From the NCBI RefSeq assembly GCF_040958095.1, contig NC_091181.1, forward strand, positions 31,478,570 through 31,542,569: a stretch of 64,000 bases of DNA, given 5' to 3'. This stretch comes from Procambarus clarkii (Eukaryota > Arthropoda > Malacostraca > Decapoda > Cambaridae). Below the pieces are notes generated by a model, which saw only the letters and a program-made list of their open reading frames with translations, was not told the DNA's origin and did not search any database. Positions within the stretch are counted from its first letter, which is position 1. Each line of letters begins with the position of its first letter. This document shows, piece by piece, positions 11,953-22,611 of the stretch. Position numbers and translations under genes: made by a program.

Positions 11953-12172
11953 AATAATAATAATAATTGTAGCTATACACTTTCGGCTGAGTCGAGGTTC
12001 CCCCCAAGGTGGAACTACTGACCCTTCCCAAGGATGCACCCCCACAACAGTTGCCTAACTCCCAGGTACCTGTTTCCTGCTAGGTGAACAGCGAGACTAG
12101 GTGAAAGGAAATGTGCCCAACTATTTCTGTCCCGCTCAGGAATCAAACCCGGGATCCCCGATGGTGTGTAAA
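11953..12172 (-). mobile_element. tRNA-headed SINE (family C)
   Basis: Read on the - strand: B-box-like GGTTTGATTCC near the start, core CTAGCAGGAAACAGGTACCT then GGGAGTTAG, and a tail with GAAGGGTCAGTAGTTCCACC. The tail differs from family A although the core is shared. Confidence 0.75.
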
Positions 12173-12449
12173 TCACAAAAATTAACACATGATGAAAAAT
12201 GTGATAGTGTCAGACCACGAAGGAAGAATTGAAATAAGAATTTTCTTAAGTACTTTCGTATTTAGCAATTCAGCTTTAGAACCCCTTCTGAAGATGTATT
12301 GTTATATATATCTTCAGAATTCACATGCAAATATGTTCGAGTCTCAAGTTTAAAGCGCAAAGTTTGGACCATTTTTTTCCCGGCCGGAGGTTATATTGAA
12401 GATGTCATGGAGGGAATTTCCACTCTTCTCTTTTTTCCTTCTATTTTTT
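12173..12449. other. Non-coding stretch, nothing recognised
   Basis: AT-rich DNA with no recognised feature. Confidence 0.5.
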
Positions 12450-13090
12450 TATTGACATCATTGGGCAATCGTTTCTAAAATTACGTATGCTCTTTCACGG
12501 ATCTTGACACTGGGTCTTCCCAAGCTTGTTGCCTTGGGATTTCTGGGTTCATTTCCAGGGATTTTCAAGTGTGTTAAGCTGGAAGCTTCAAGCTTAACAG
12601 GAAATTTCCATTGATAATACTTGGGGCGTTCCAAGTTTGTTACTGGGGATTTTCCAGTATTCATTTTCATGGAATTTCCGATATTAATTATATGGGGTTT
12701 TCATGGATTTAAAGCAGGGATTTTACTGCTAAGTTACCCGGGATTTCCGCGAGGCATTGCCTAGAATTCCCATGCTCATTACCTTGAAATTACCAGGTTC
12801 ATTATCCGCGAATTTTAAGGCTCATTACCTGCAGATTTCCACGATTCTATCCCGATGATTACTAGGCTCTATACCTAAGGGTTTATTTCCCGGGGAGTCC
12901 CAGGTTAATTTCACTCGGATTCTTAGGTTCATTACCAGGAAGATTCTCTCGTTAATTTCCTATTTAGAAATTCGAGTTCATCATCCAGAATCTCAAGTGA
13001 TCATTACCTGGAGAGTTATAAGGTTATTATCCAGGGATTTACTTGATCATTCCCCACAGATTTCAGGTTCTCTGCTTGGAGATTTATGAT
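12450..13090. repeat. Decayed tandem array, period about 23 bp
   Basis: Many degenerate copies of a unit near AGGTTCATTACC plus TGGGGATTTCC follow each other at steps of mostly 23 bases (21-26 in places, with one longer step). The clearest runs are 12795-12870 and 12900-13080. Individual copies differ at many positions, so the array is old. Confidence 0.65.
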
Positions 13091-14040
13091 GTCATTGCCC
13101 GCTGTATTTACTATTTGTGTCTGCAGAATCGAGCTATTAGTTCTTGAACCCCGCCTTTTTAACAATCTATTGTTCCTCTATTATATCTACTACACATACA
13201 CATACACACATTCTCAAAAAGGAGCCCATTGTGTGGCGGTGCTGAAGCCTAGCATGGCTGTGTCTTCAAGAGGAGTGACACATGGTGTCGCACGAGAGGA
13301 CACTGAATCACACATTCGTTAGAGGAATACAGTGCCAGGAGTCAGTAGGATTCTGCTGGACGATAAGGTAAATATCGTTGACATCGTTCAAGGTCGCTTG
13401 TGGCAACGCGCCACAAGCTCACAGGTCTGCCACCTAATTTTAGACATTGCTTGACAAGTCTCGGTAAGAGTATTTTAGTCAGTAAGTGGCCTATTTCCCA
13501 TCAATTTCTAAACTTTTCCCATTGAACTGACAGTCTGGCTTAAAGTTACACGCATTCTGAACGATGCAGTTAAAGTATTCCTGTATATGTAACTCGATAA
13601 TGAAGAGTTAATTTTATGTTTAATTTGGTTACTGTTATTTTTATGCATGTACCAATATTTTTTTTTATTGTGCACCCCATACCCATCCTGTGAGCGGCAG
13701 TGGAAAGGGTTCAAAGGCATGTAATGGGCTCAGGGACTGTTTGTTGACAAATTCATTATAATGGTTGAATTTGGCTAGGCTATCACATATTATTTGTGAT
13801 TTGACATTCAGACGATTTGTATATTTATTTGTCGAATCTTCTCTATTTTCATTACGGTTTTCATCGCTTCAGAAGGAAGTTGAAAAGGTAACACCCTTAA
13901 GCTCATTTTTATAGTTTGATTTGGCCTGACGCTAAGAATTGCGTTACGTTAACTCTTGTTAACATTGTCAAGGACAGAGTTGGAATGATTACAAATTGTC
14001 TTGCTGCATGATATGTACCCAAGGATGAGGTACATCTTCG

Positions 14041-14042
<2 letters not shown>
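13091..14042. other. Non-coding stretch with a repeat tail
   Basis: No exon was recognised. TATTGTGCACCCCATACCCA at about 13667-13686 is the reverse of the GGGTGCATAATAAA type end seen at 17.75, 18.77 and 61.95 kb. A foldback-like arm (CGAATCTTCTCT) occurs at 13834. Confidence 0.5.

Positions 14043-14115
<73 letters not shown>
14043..14115. repeat. (TA)n microsatellite
   Basis: Pure TA repeat. Confidence 0.95.
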
Positions 14116-14118
<3 letters not shown>

Positions 14119-14439
14119 GGAAAGCCAATGATCACTAAGAACTCTATATGACCCGGCTAGGATTCGAACCCATGACGTCCAGGATCACCCCTAAACGTAC
14201 ATAGTAGCGTGACCACCGCATCATTCATAGACCACCGCATCATCAATGGAGCGGTGGCACTTATCTAGCTCTGTCATATATTTGATTTGCCAGTCGGCGG
14301 TGCCAGGGTCGACCCAGTGCCCTGCATGCCTCTCACATACACCCTTCCCAGGTCTCCTGTCACACACCCCATCCCCCCCCCCCACACACACACTAGACAA
14401 AATGAAAGGGAATACAGAGTGTGTCAAGAACTAAATAGG

Positions 14440-14885
14440 TGATGGCTTTAAATCCACATTACGTACGATGGTTAGTCATAAAGGGCCATGTGATTGCACT
14501 GGCAAACTTTGGATGCATTATCAGGATATCGTCAAGAACACATTTTTTATTATTAATACATTAGGTGCATCTGCATTTGTGCAGCTACCCTAGACTATAT
14601 GAAGGGGAGTACAGTGTGTCAAATATCTACCTACATTATGCTAAAAAAATTCCCATCACACAGGATGGTTAGTCATACAGAGGCATGTGATAAGTCTGCA
14701 CTGGCAGACTCTGGGTGCATTATGAGGATATCATCACAAGAGTGAATAAGGTAGCAGTGGTAATAAAAGTCCCCATCTCGCAGGATGGTTAGTCATACAG
14801 GGCCATGTGTTTAGTAGCCTACCCTGGCAAATTTTGGGTGCAATATGAGGATATCAAGCTGGAGTGAATTAGGTAATTGATGGTA
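14440..14885 (+). repeat. Three irregular tandem copies of a ~105-bp unit
   Basis: The units start near 14453, 14645 and 14770. Each contains GATGGTTAGTCATA, then a CATGTG segment, CTGGCA and GGATATC. The spacing of about 190 then 125 bases reflects an extra insert (about 14540-14640) after the first copy. Confidence 0.8.
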
Positions 14886-15021
14886 AACTCTACGGACGTA
14901 GTGTGCTACATTTCATACCCACCGACTTCATGAAGGGGATATAGGGGCCGACCTCCCTTCAGGAAGGGCATGTGGGCCGACGCTGACCTGCTATGTTAGT
15001 CTCATATAATCACCAGTACAT

Positions 15022-15312
15022 TTGCAAGGTTTAATGAGGGTTAACGCAGAGCATCTCGCCTCCAGCATCGGACATACACACATTCTCGTCTATGCGTCGG
15101 CAGACCAATACGGCAGCCAGGGTCTCATCTATCGTAAGTCACCTGGAAAGATTGCCAGACATGAAGCAGTCAATAACATCATCAAAAGAAGTTTGGCTAC
15201 AGCTGCGTGTCCAGCACAAAGGGAGCCTCAGTTGTGCAGACCTGACAACAGTCACAAACGCCCAGATGGAGTCACCCTGCAGCCATGGAGGGAAGGTAAA
15301 GAGGTCATGTAG
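15022..15312 (+). pseudogene. Non-LTR retrotransposon protein fragment
   Basis: The frame has RHEAVNNIIKRSL and AQREPQLCR followed by KRPDGVTLQPWREGK. This resembles the Arg-His-x-x-x-Asn...Lys-Arg-Pro-Asp-Gly-x-Thr-x-x-Pro-Trp block found near the C-terminus of many invertebrate retrotransposon-derived proteins. It is cut at both ends with no start context. The precise clade is not assignable by eye. Confidence 0.5.
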
Positions 15313-15344
15313 AACTACACGTGTGCGTCTATATTGGTTGATAC

Positions 15345-15746
15345 CTATATACCTCGCAGTACAGCAGAGGGAGGCCAGGCGGCCACCTTCAGGAAGACCC
15401 AGAAAGGCTGGAAAAGACTAGGGTCATGAAGCCATAAACCAAAAATGTCATCAACATAGCGAAGCCCAAGAGAGGGATTATTATCAACAGTGGGAAGAAG
15501 AACAGTTTCGAAGTATTCCATATTTAGATTGGCAAGAACATGGAGGAGACGGGAATCCATAGCAACATCGAGAGTTTGAGAGAAGTATTTACCGTTGAAA
15601 GAGGAGTTAGAGTCAACACAGTCTGACGAGTTCGCGGAAAACGTCAGTGGGAAGTGGGAGATCAAGATGGCCCTCAGTTGCCTTATGACTAAGGCAAGAG
15701 AGTTCTTCTTCCCACTAATGATACTCGTACCTCTCTCTGGCTTCAC
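15345..15746 (-). pseudogene. Penelope-like element reverse transcriptase fragment
   Basis: Read on the - strand, about residues 50-110 of the open frame give FNGKYFSQTLDVAMDS, VLANLNMEYFE and LRYVDDIFGLW, the palm-domain blocks of Penelope-like reverse transcriptases with the catalytic YVDD pair. The frame lacks the fingers and the downstream GIY-YIG nuclease and is out of context on both sides, so this is a dead fragment. A second fragment of the same element type, on the + strand, begins at about 15728, so the two truncated copies face opposite ways. Confidence 0.8.
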
Positions 15747-16025
15747 TATGTTGATGACATCTTCTCGTTCTGTCTACCGCAAACCCATTACAATTATTTA
15801 CAAGTGTCCATTACAATACTTTGGGGAACTGGCCTTACACTAAATGACAGACTTGAGGAACACAAAATAAGAGTTAAGTCTGGTGACACAAACAATGCTC
15901 TCTTCTGTCATGTAAGGGACTCAAATCATCCCAGTGATTGGTCTTCTTCTAAAATAATCTTTCCTGCCTCTACTCTTCACAGACGCCATCTTGTCGAATC
16001 GGCTCTGATACACAACATATCCAAC
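15728..16025 (+). pseudogene. Penelope-like element fragment, 5' half of a split copy
   Basis: One continuous frame carries LWLHYVDDIFSFCL (the RT active-site motif) and then LNDRLEEHKIRVKSGDTNNA, CHVRDSNHP, SKIIF and HRRHLVESALIHNISN, as in the nuclease-proximal C-terminal part of these elements. The YVDD block joins the C-terminal block too closely, so an internal deletion has removed the rest of the RT and most of the GIY-YIG region. At 16025 the frame is broken by a hAT-type insertion and resumes at 20455. Confidence 0.75.
16018..16025. repeat. Left 8-bp target site duplication
   Basis: TATCCAAC, repeated exactly at 20447-20454 on the other side of the inserted element. Confidence 0.9.
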
Positions 16026-16207
16026 CAGGGTTGCCAGATCCAAATTGCGGAAAGTAGCGAGCTGATGGCCAAAAAGTAGCGAATTTGTAATAAAAGCAGC
16101 CCAATTTTTTTTAGTGAATGATATGGGTTTCAAAGTAATATATTTTGATACATAGAGTACACTACACGATGTTAAATGTTTTATTAATATTATTTTTGCA
16201 CATACAC

Positions 16208-16213
<6 letters not shown>

Positions 16214-16302
<89 letters not shown>
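16214..16302. repeat. (TA)n microsatellite
   Basis: Pure TA repeat within the hAT-type element. Confidence 0.95.
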
Positions 16303-16306
<4 letters not shown>

Positions 16307-16381
16307 TTTTTGCCGCCAGAGGTGGATAGTTCATTAAGCATCCCCTATTCAACCAGTGAGTGCTGGTTTATTGTGCACCCC

Positions 16382-16473
16382 GAACCCCGACCAGTTATGT
16401 AAGGGAACCCCGACCAGTTGCGTAAGGGAACCCCGACCAGTTGCGTAAGGGAACCCCGACCAGTTGTGTAACT
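16382..16473 (+). repeat. 23-bp mini-array, four copies
   Basis: The unit GAACCCCGACCAGTTGCGTA plus AGG is repeated four times (last copy GTGTA). The same unit lies inverted at 63519-63612 and resembles units in the large satellite. The flank CTGCAAGCCTAGCATGAACG is also shared with the 63.7-kb copy. Confidence 0.9.
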
Positions 16474-17065
16474 GCAAGCCTAGCATGAACGAACCGACAA
16501 TAAACATACTTGAACTTGAAATGGACTTTAATGTTTTTTCGGCAGCTTTTATTTCCTTAGTTTCCGAGCTGTTTTCTTTACCGTGTATGTTGTAATAAAC
16601 TATTCCTATATTTACAGTTGTTTCTCCCTGTGAAGATTATTAAACAATAGTGATTATAAGAGCGCGGAAGTTCAGCCTGGCCATCAGGGCCGCCAGCAGC
16701 CCTTGGGCCCGCCCCGGCAGCTCCCATTCTTTAATTTGGCACCTTTGTGGCACCTTGGTGTAAGCCTAGCATGTATATATACACACTGGCTGCCTGTCCC
16801 CCCTACACAATGAATTATTATTACCTATTATTTTATCGTTTAATTTAAATATTAAATAAAATAATTTATTTAATTATTATAATAAGTACTTAATAATTTA
16901 ATAATAAGTAGTAAGTACATAAAAATGATTAAAAAGTACAGTTTAGTCATAGGAGATTCCTAGATTGGAATTCACTACCAAATTTCAATAAATCCAAGTA
17001 TTTGTAGTGTGAAATGCTGTTATTATATGCATAAATTGTTATTTTAATAATAATACGCTTAACCA

Positions 17066-17240
17066 CTTGGGCTGGACGGTAGAGCGACGGTCTCGTTTCC
17101 TACAGGTCCGCGTTCAATCCCCGACCGCTCAAGAGGTTGGGCACCATTCCTTTTCCCCGTTCCATCCCAAATCCGTATCCTGATCCCTTCCGAGTGCTAT
17201 ATAGTCGTAATGGCTTAGCGCTTTCACTTGATAGTTCCCC
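17066..17240 (+). mobile_element. tRNA-headed SINE (family D)
   Basis: GGGCTGGACGGTAGAGCGAC (A-box region) and GTTCAATCCCCGACCG (B-box region) are followed by GATCCCTTCC and TGCTATATAGTCGTAATGGC. It matches 45170-45350 and in part the reverse of 2600-2712. Confidence 0.75.
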
Positions 17241-17366
17241 CACCCCCCTGAATAATATTACGAGAGCAGTATTTACGGGCTATTCATGCCCGTGCCACCT
17301 CTTGGCTGGCTTAATCTTCATCAATCGAGAGCAGTACGTCCTAACCAGACGTTATATGATGATATC

Positions 17367-18260
17367 CTGAACAGTTGATAAATAAAAGTAATTGCGGAAC
17401 TCCAGTTATCTAATACTTATCATAAATGGTATAAAACCTTATCATAAGCCAAGGGATTTGTAGATCAGTGTTTAAAGGGAATTCGGAAGTAATAATAACA
17501 CAGCTTATGCCATCTGTCGGCAGACGAGAACACTATCAACTGGCAGGTTAATAATGGCCATAAGATACAGCTTACGCCATCTGTTGACATCAAATTACAC
17601 TTATAACAAATTACCCCACAAAATACCACTAACGCCATCTAGTTTTTTTCCAACGCACTATAAAAAGCCAAACAGCAACCCATAAGGCGGGTTGTTGTGC
17701 TCGGGTAGGAGGTTCCAAGCTCCGCCCACAGATGGTATGGGGTGCATAATAAATGGCATATCATTATGATATTCTTTGTTGACATTCACACAACAGCCAA
17801 TCACAGGAAGGGATCAGCTAAAGGCTCCATCCACTTAATAAATCATCTTTATTCAGCACACCATCCTTGCTTATGACATTCTGCTTCAACTTTAATCTAC
17901 CTAAAAAGTGAAATGTTAAGTATTTAAAAGCATTAATAAAGTGATAATTAAATACTGCAGGATGACGAGTGTTACAGAAACATGGGCTGGCTATCTAGCT
18001 TGTGACGTCATCAGTGGGTGTTGCCTCACACAAATAATATCGGCGATACAATGCCTCCGCCCTCTTATTGGTCTACATTATTCAGTTAGATGGAAATTTC
18101 TGTTTTGTATAAAACAGAAATTGTTGTTCTTTTGTACAACAACAAGATTATTGAGCAAAAGGACGTATTTCTTATTTTGCATTTTATTCATATAAGCGTT
18201 GGCATTCCCCGCAACAGCCAATCACAGGAAGGTATTTGCTGGAAACTCTGCCTTCAACAA
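17367..18260 (+). repeat. Internal duplication, copy 1
   Basis: It matches 18597-19290 in the same order: an AAAGTAATTGC start, GTTGTGCTCGGGTA, GCCAATCACAGGAAGG twice, TGACGTCA at 18003-18010, and AACAGAAATTGTTGTTCTTT. Copy 1 has about 200 extra bases (17465-17690). Confidence 0.85.
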
Positions 18261-18596
18261 AGTTGATTCATAATAAACTTTAACAATAAATTCGTTTAAT
18301 AAACGAGTATTTAGGGTCAAGCTACAGATGAACATTATAGGATAACGGTGTTTTAGCTTGCAGCTTCGTTAGACAGAATCCCTGGTCTTAATTTTAAAAA
18401 TAAAGAACTAGAAAGCGTATTTTGTTGCTAACTTTTCTAGAAATAAATCCCAGTCTCATATTTGCGAACATTTATGCATTGATTTGTTGGCTTAATTTCT
18501 TATCATAATCCCTTTTGCAATCTCAACACCATCTGGCTCGTATCTTGTAACTATCTTCGTTACTTAGCCTCAAAACCTTACATTTGTCTTACATAT

Positions 18597-19290
18597 CCTC
18601 AACAATAGATAAAAAAAAGTAATTGCAGAATTCTAGTTACCTAATACATGGTTTCATGGTATAAAACCTTATTATAAGCTACCAGACGTATTTAAAGTAT
18701 TTAAAGTAATAATAATACATTGTTGTGCTCGGGTAAGAGATCTCAAGCTTCGCCCACAAGATGGTATGGGGTGCATAATAAATAAAATGATGGCATATCA
18801 TTGGTTGAAACTCTTTGTTGACATTCACACAACAGCCAATCACAGGAAGGGATCAGCTATAGGTGCCATCCACTTAGTAAATCATCTTAGTTCAGCCCAC
18901 CAGTCCTGCTTATGGAATTCTGCTTTAACTTTACCCAAAAAAGTGAAGTGTTAATTATTTAAAGTGTTAATAAAGTGATAATTAAATATTACAGGATATA
19001 ACAGATGTTATATAAAAATGGGCTGGCTACCTAACTCGTGACGTCATTATTGGGGGTTGCCTTGACACAGATAATGATACACTGCTCTGCCCTCTTATTC
19101 GAGTAAATTATTCAGTTAGATGGAGATTTCTGTCAGGTGCAAAACAGAAATTGTTGTTCTTTTTCACAACAACCTTGTTGTTGTGCACAAGGACCTATTT
19201 CTTAGTTTAAATTTTATTCATAAAAGAGTGTTGGTATTCCCCGCAACAGCCAATCACAGGAAGGTATCTCTGGAAGCTCGGCCTCCTTAT
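18597..19290 (+). repeat. Internal duplication, copy 2
   Basis: Second copy of 17367-18260 with scattered substitutions. TGACGTCA is retained at 19039-19046 and the CCAAT-type GCCAATCACAGGAAGG segments are kept. Confidence 0.85.
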
Positions 19291-19969
19291 GGACTCAGCA
19301 CATCGCTCTAGCTCATGGCTCTCTGTTTCATCTCTTGTATATACAAACTATGACTTTTTCGATTACTGTTATAATTGATAATATGAGATATAAAGGTTTT
19401 TACACAAAATGGCTAAATTCTGCCATTAAATGGACTTTGTCTGGTATACATACAAACATACACCAATTTATTACCATTCATCCATTATTAATTTCAAATG
19501 TAATGTATACTGTCTAGTTTTTTCCTCTCGCCATTACTTGGTGCAATATTTGAAAGTTGTCTATTTATTTATCGATCTATCTATTATCTCGTATTTATAT
19601 TTACAAGTTTCTGTGCTTGGAAGAAAACTCTGCATTGAATTGGGACTAATTTATTAAATAATATTATTTAGTATTAATTAATATTTACAATTATTTATAG
19701 CTTAGTTACTTTCATGTAACTCGCAATCGTACATTCTTCCCGATGATTGACTAACACATTTGTCAATCACACTACACACATTTGTGAAATGTGAATTTAA
19801 TCCTTAAGTAAACAATAATCATAGTCTTAGTTAATTATGGGTTAAATGAGTCACAGAAGTTAACTAAGCTATGTATACTAAGGCTACTACCAGAAGTGGA
19901 ATGGTTGCTAAGTGAATGCCAGAGGGAGGAGTTTATTGGAGCGTAAGTGGAAGATTTTTTTGGGGGAAA

Positions 19970-20140
19970 TTGAAATTGAAATTGAAATAAGTTTATTGAG
20001 GTAAAATACACACAAAGGGATGAGGTAGCTCAAGCTATTCTCACCCCTTTCAGTACATCGTGTTAATACATACATAGACACACATCACAAACAATAAACA
20101 TATTACCAAACATTCTGAGAGATAAACATATACATTTCCT
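19970..20140 (-). repeat. Retroelement 3'-tail repeat
   Basis: AATAAGTTTATTGAGGTAAA then GGGATGAGGTAGCTCAAGCT and ACCAAACATTCTGAGAGATA is nearly identical to 21600-21775, outside the hAT-type element. Read on the - strand it ends in an A-rich tail. Confidence 0.75.
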
Positions 20141-20446
20141 CCTTCACAAGTAGTATGGTATTTTTTTTGGAGTGAATGTGATCTTTGTGGTCGTGAAAGG
20201 ACTCTGCGTGCTGTGCTCGCATTTAGATCGTCAGTCTGTGGCTGCTATCGCGGGGTGCTTAATTGTTTGTGTTGCATCTAATCCTAAATAATCATGATTG
20301 AGTTTCTTAACATTAATAGCCCAAATTAGCACATTTTGCTTTTAAATTAGCCCAAAAAGTAGCAAGTAGCGAAATAAAAAATTTGGGAGCGCGGGGCTAT
20401 CAAAAGTAGCCCGATTCGTTATTTGTAGCCCAATCTGGCAACACTG

Positions 20447-20710
20447 TATCCAACATGAACCCGAGTCCTGGCTTTGTTGCTGTTGACTCTCTCCTTTCAC
20501 CTGACATAAGTCTACCCTTTCTTTCTCCTCTAATTCTTACCTATACCATTCGTCTTTCACCCCATTATTACACCCATTCCACTCGTACCTTTCTTCCCGT
20601 TCTAAGATTTCGCCTGGATACCTTTCTTCCTACTCCTACCTTCTTCTCTTACCTGCTCCTCGCCTTACTTAATGCCCGTGCCTTCCTTTACGGGTTCACC
20701 ATAGCCCGTG
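20447..20710 (+). pseudogene. Penelope-like element fragment, 3' half of the split copy
   Basis: Right after the second TATCCAAC the frame resumes with NMNPSPGFVAVDSLLS, the usual C-terminal end of these elements, and then decays into low-complexity Leu/Pro/Thr sequence. Together with 15728-16025 it defines the hAT insertion site. Confidence 0.7.
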
Positions 20711-20849
20711 CTACATGAACATTTTAGTTCTGAGTAGCTAAATCTAAAACAAAAAAACCTCTCTCCCACATGGGCTAGTCATGCCCGTGCCATCCCTTGG
20801 GTGGCTCTTGCTCCCATCACAATCGACTTGATGCCATGAAACCATGCTT

Positions 20850-20925
20850 GATGTTTCGGTCCAAGACGGGCCGAAACGTCGTAGTCTCTTCATCTCCAAG
20901 TGTGGTTTGGTCATCAAAATTGGCA
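20850..20925. repeat. Copy of the GGTCC-ACGG-CCGAAAC repeat
   Basis: A diverged copy (GTTTCGGTCCAAGACGGGCC, then GAAACGTCGTAGTCTCTTCA and GTGTGGTTTGGTCA) of the unit at 3620-3769 and 61190-61295. Confidence 0.7.
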
Positions 20926-20934
20926 CTTTTTTTT

Positions 20935-20946
20935 CAAGATGGCGGC
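20935..20946 (+). promoter_or_regulatory. TISU/YY1-like motif
   Basis: CAAGATGGCGGC fits the TISU consensus (also a YY1 site) often found at the start of short-leader transcripts. Its ATG opens only an eight-codon frame before TAG. It lies 2.5 kb upstream of the first SPSB3 coding exon, but no clear donor links the two. Confidence 0.3.
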
Positions 20947-20977
20947 CGAAGCTAACTTCTTCTAGGAAGAAGGAAGA

Positions 20978-21016
20978 ATTCCTAGTGGAATACTTCTAAA
21001 GTATTCCACTAGGAAT
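20978..21016. repeat. Perfect 17-bp hairpin
   Basis: ATTCCTAGTGGAATACT pairs perfectly with AGTATTCCACTAGGAAT around a five-base loop TCTAA. Confidence 0.9.
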
Positions 21017-21356
21017 ACTTAGCGTTGAATACTCATATAATAAAGAGATTAACACAGTTTCCAATTTTCTTGGAATTTCTAGAACAAACCAGTGAATCTG
21101 TTCACTGGTACAATGCGGTTGCAGCTAGCATCTCATCCTGTTCAAAAGTAAAACCAAAAAGTACCTAATTTCATCCTCATAGTTTCCTTCCTTGTGTTTC
21201 AAACTCACCCTGTATCTTGTACTACCCACTTCCCAATATTAGTACTTAAGACATATATCTTTACGTGTAATCACTTGTCAACTTATGTTGTAGATATTTG
21301 TTGATATAAAAACCTTGCTACACTGTACCCTTTCATCTTACCTGATATGTTAGATT

Positions 21357-21430
21357 AATTAAGGACCTGCCCGAGACGCTATGCTTGTTAGTGGCTTTGC
21401 ATGAATGTAAAAATACAGTACCAATCTTAT
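21357..21430 (+). mobile_element. SINE family B 3' fragment
   Basis: TTAAGGACCTGCCCGAGACG, CTATGCTTGTTAGTGGC and GAATGTAAAA match the tail of family B copies. Confidence 0.7.
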
Positions 21431-21599
21431 GTAATCTCGCAACCCATTGTACCTTCTTATAATGAAATTAATATTATTACTATGCGTGCAAGTTAGTGAG
21501 TGTATAAGAACTCTTTTAAGCTCGTTTTCTGTTTGCTAAAACCGTACATATTGTTATGCTAGGATGTATTAGCTTAGGTTAGGCTGTATTGGGGATCTA

Positions 21600-21775
21600 T
21601 TGAATTGAAATTAAAATTTAAATAAGTTTATTGAGGTAAAATACATACAAGGGATGAGGTAGCTCAAGCTATTCTCACCCCGTTCAGTACATCGTGTTAA
21701 TACATACATATACACACATCACAAACAATAAACATATTACCAAACATTCTGAGAGATAAACATATACATTTTCTT
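21600..21775 (-). repeat. Retroelement 3'-tail repeat
   Basis: Nearly identical to 19970-20140 (same GGGATGAGGTAGCTCAAGCT and CTGAGAGATAAACATATACA segments). Confidence 0.75.
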
Positions 21776-22110
21776 TCAATTGAATTAGATTTGGGTTAGT
21801 TAGGGCTCAAAATTGTGTTGGTGGAATCGTCTTGTGTACAAAGTGGCTTATACCCCAAAACCCCTACGGTGCCAGCTGGGACATTCTCTTACACTTATTA
21901 TTACGCTTTACACACACCGACAACTCTACACATGTTGCCCAAATAGAGATATACACACACACGTGTATAATATGTTATGTTTCATGCTCGTTAATGGCAT
22001 TTACCAACGAATATTTGTTTACACTTTTCCTGGAGTGTTGTTGTTGTTGTGGCGACGCCAGCTGGAGCCTCGAGCCTCCCCGGGTGAGCTGTCACACCTC
22101 ACTGTAACCA

Positions 22111-22470
22111 CCCCAGGTGTAGTTACCCAGGTGTAGTTACAGCATGTAGTCACCCAGGTGTAGTTACAGCATGTAGTCACCCAGGTGTAGTTACAGCATG
22201 TAGTCACCCAGGTGTAGTTACAGCATGTAGTCACCCAGGTGTAGTTACAGCATGTAGTCACCCAGGTGTAGTTACAGCATGTAGTCACCCAGGTGTAGTT
22301 ACAGCATGTAGTCACCCAGGTGTAGTTACAGCATGTAGTCACCCAGGTGTAGTTACAGCATGTAGTCACCCAGGTGTAGTTACAGCATGTAGTCACCCAG
22401 GTGTAGTTACAGCATGTAGTCACCCAGGTGTAGTTACAGCATGTAGTCACCCAGGTGTAGTTACAGCATG
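22111..22470 (+). repeat. 27-bp minisatellite, about 13 copies
   Basis: The unit GTAGTCACCCAGGTGTAGTT plus ACAGCAT is repeated almost without change. As 27 is a multiple of three, a nine-residue TCCNYTWVT-type repeat stays open on the - strand, which makes a spurious 156-codon frame. Confidence 0.95.
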
Positions 22471-22611
22471 TTAGCTTGTGGAATTGCACAGTAATTCGAC
22501 GTTGGGGGGGGGGAAGGACCTCGATATAATCCTAACATATATATATACACAGGCTATATGTCCCCCTGATTCGATGATTTATTATACACTGTTGGGGACA
22601 GGAAGGCTTAA

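Larger units (their letters stand above)
16026..20446. mobile_element. hAT-type DNA transposon, non-autonomous, 4,421 bp
   Basis: The element starts CAGGGTTGCCAGAT and ends with the reverse complement of CAGTGTTGCCAGAT, so 13 of the first 14 terminal bases pair. It is flanked by an exact 8-bp duplication TATCCAAC, the size expected for hAT transposition. It interrupts a Penelope-like frame, which resumes after it, fixing both ends. The subterminal regions carry repeated GTAGC motifs (left near 16048 and 16074; right near 20357-20430), the kind of repeat hAT transposases bind. No transposase-like frame was found inside. The interior holds a (TA)n run, a 23-bp mini-array, a SINE, a ~0.9-kb duplication and a retroelement tail, so it grew by later insertions. 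Confidence 0.85.

Noticed and set aside
22019-22489. 156-codon Cys-rich repeat protein on the - strand; also considered as a CRISPR-like array
   Set aside because: Units are contiguous 27-mers with no spacers, so it is a minisatellite; the frame exists only because 27 is a multiple of three.
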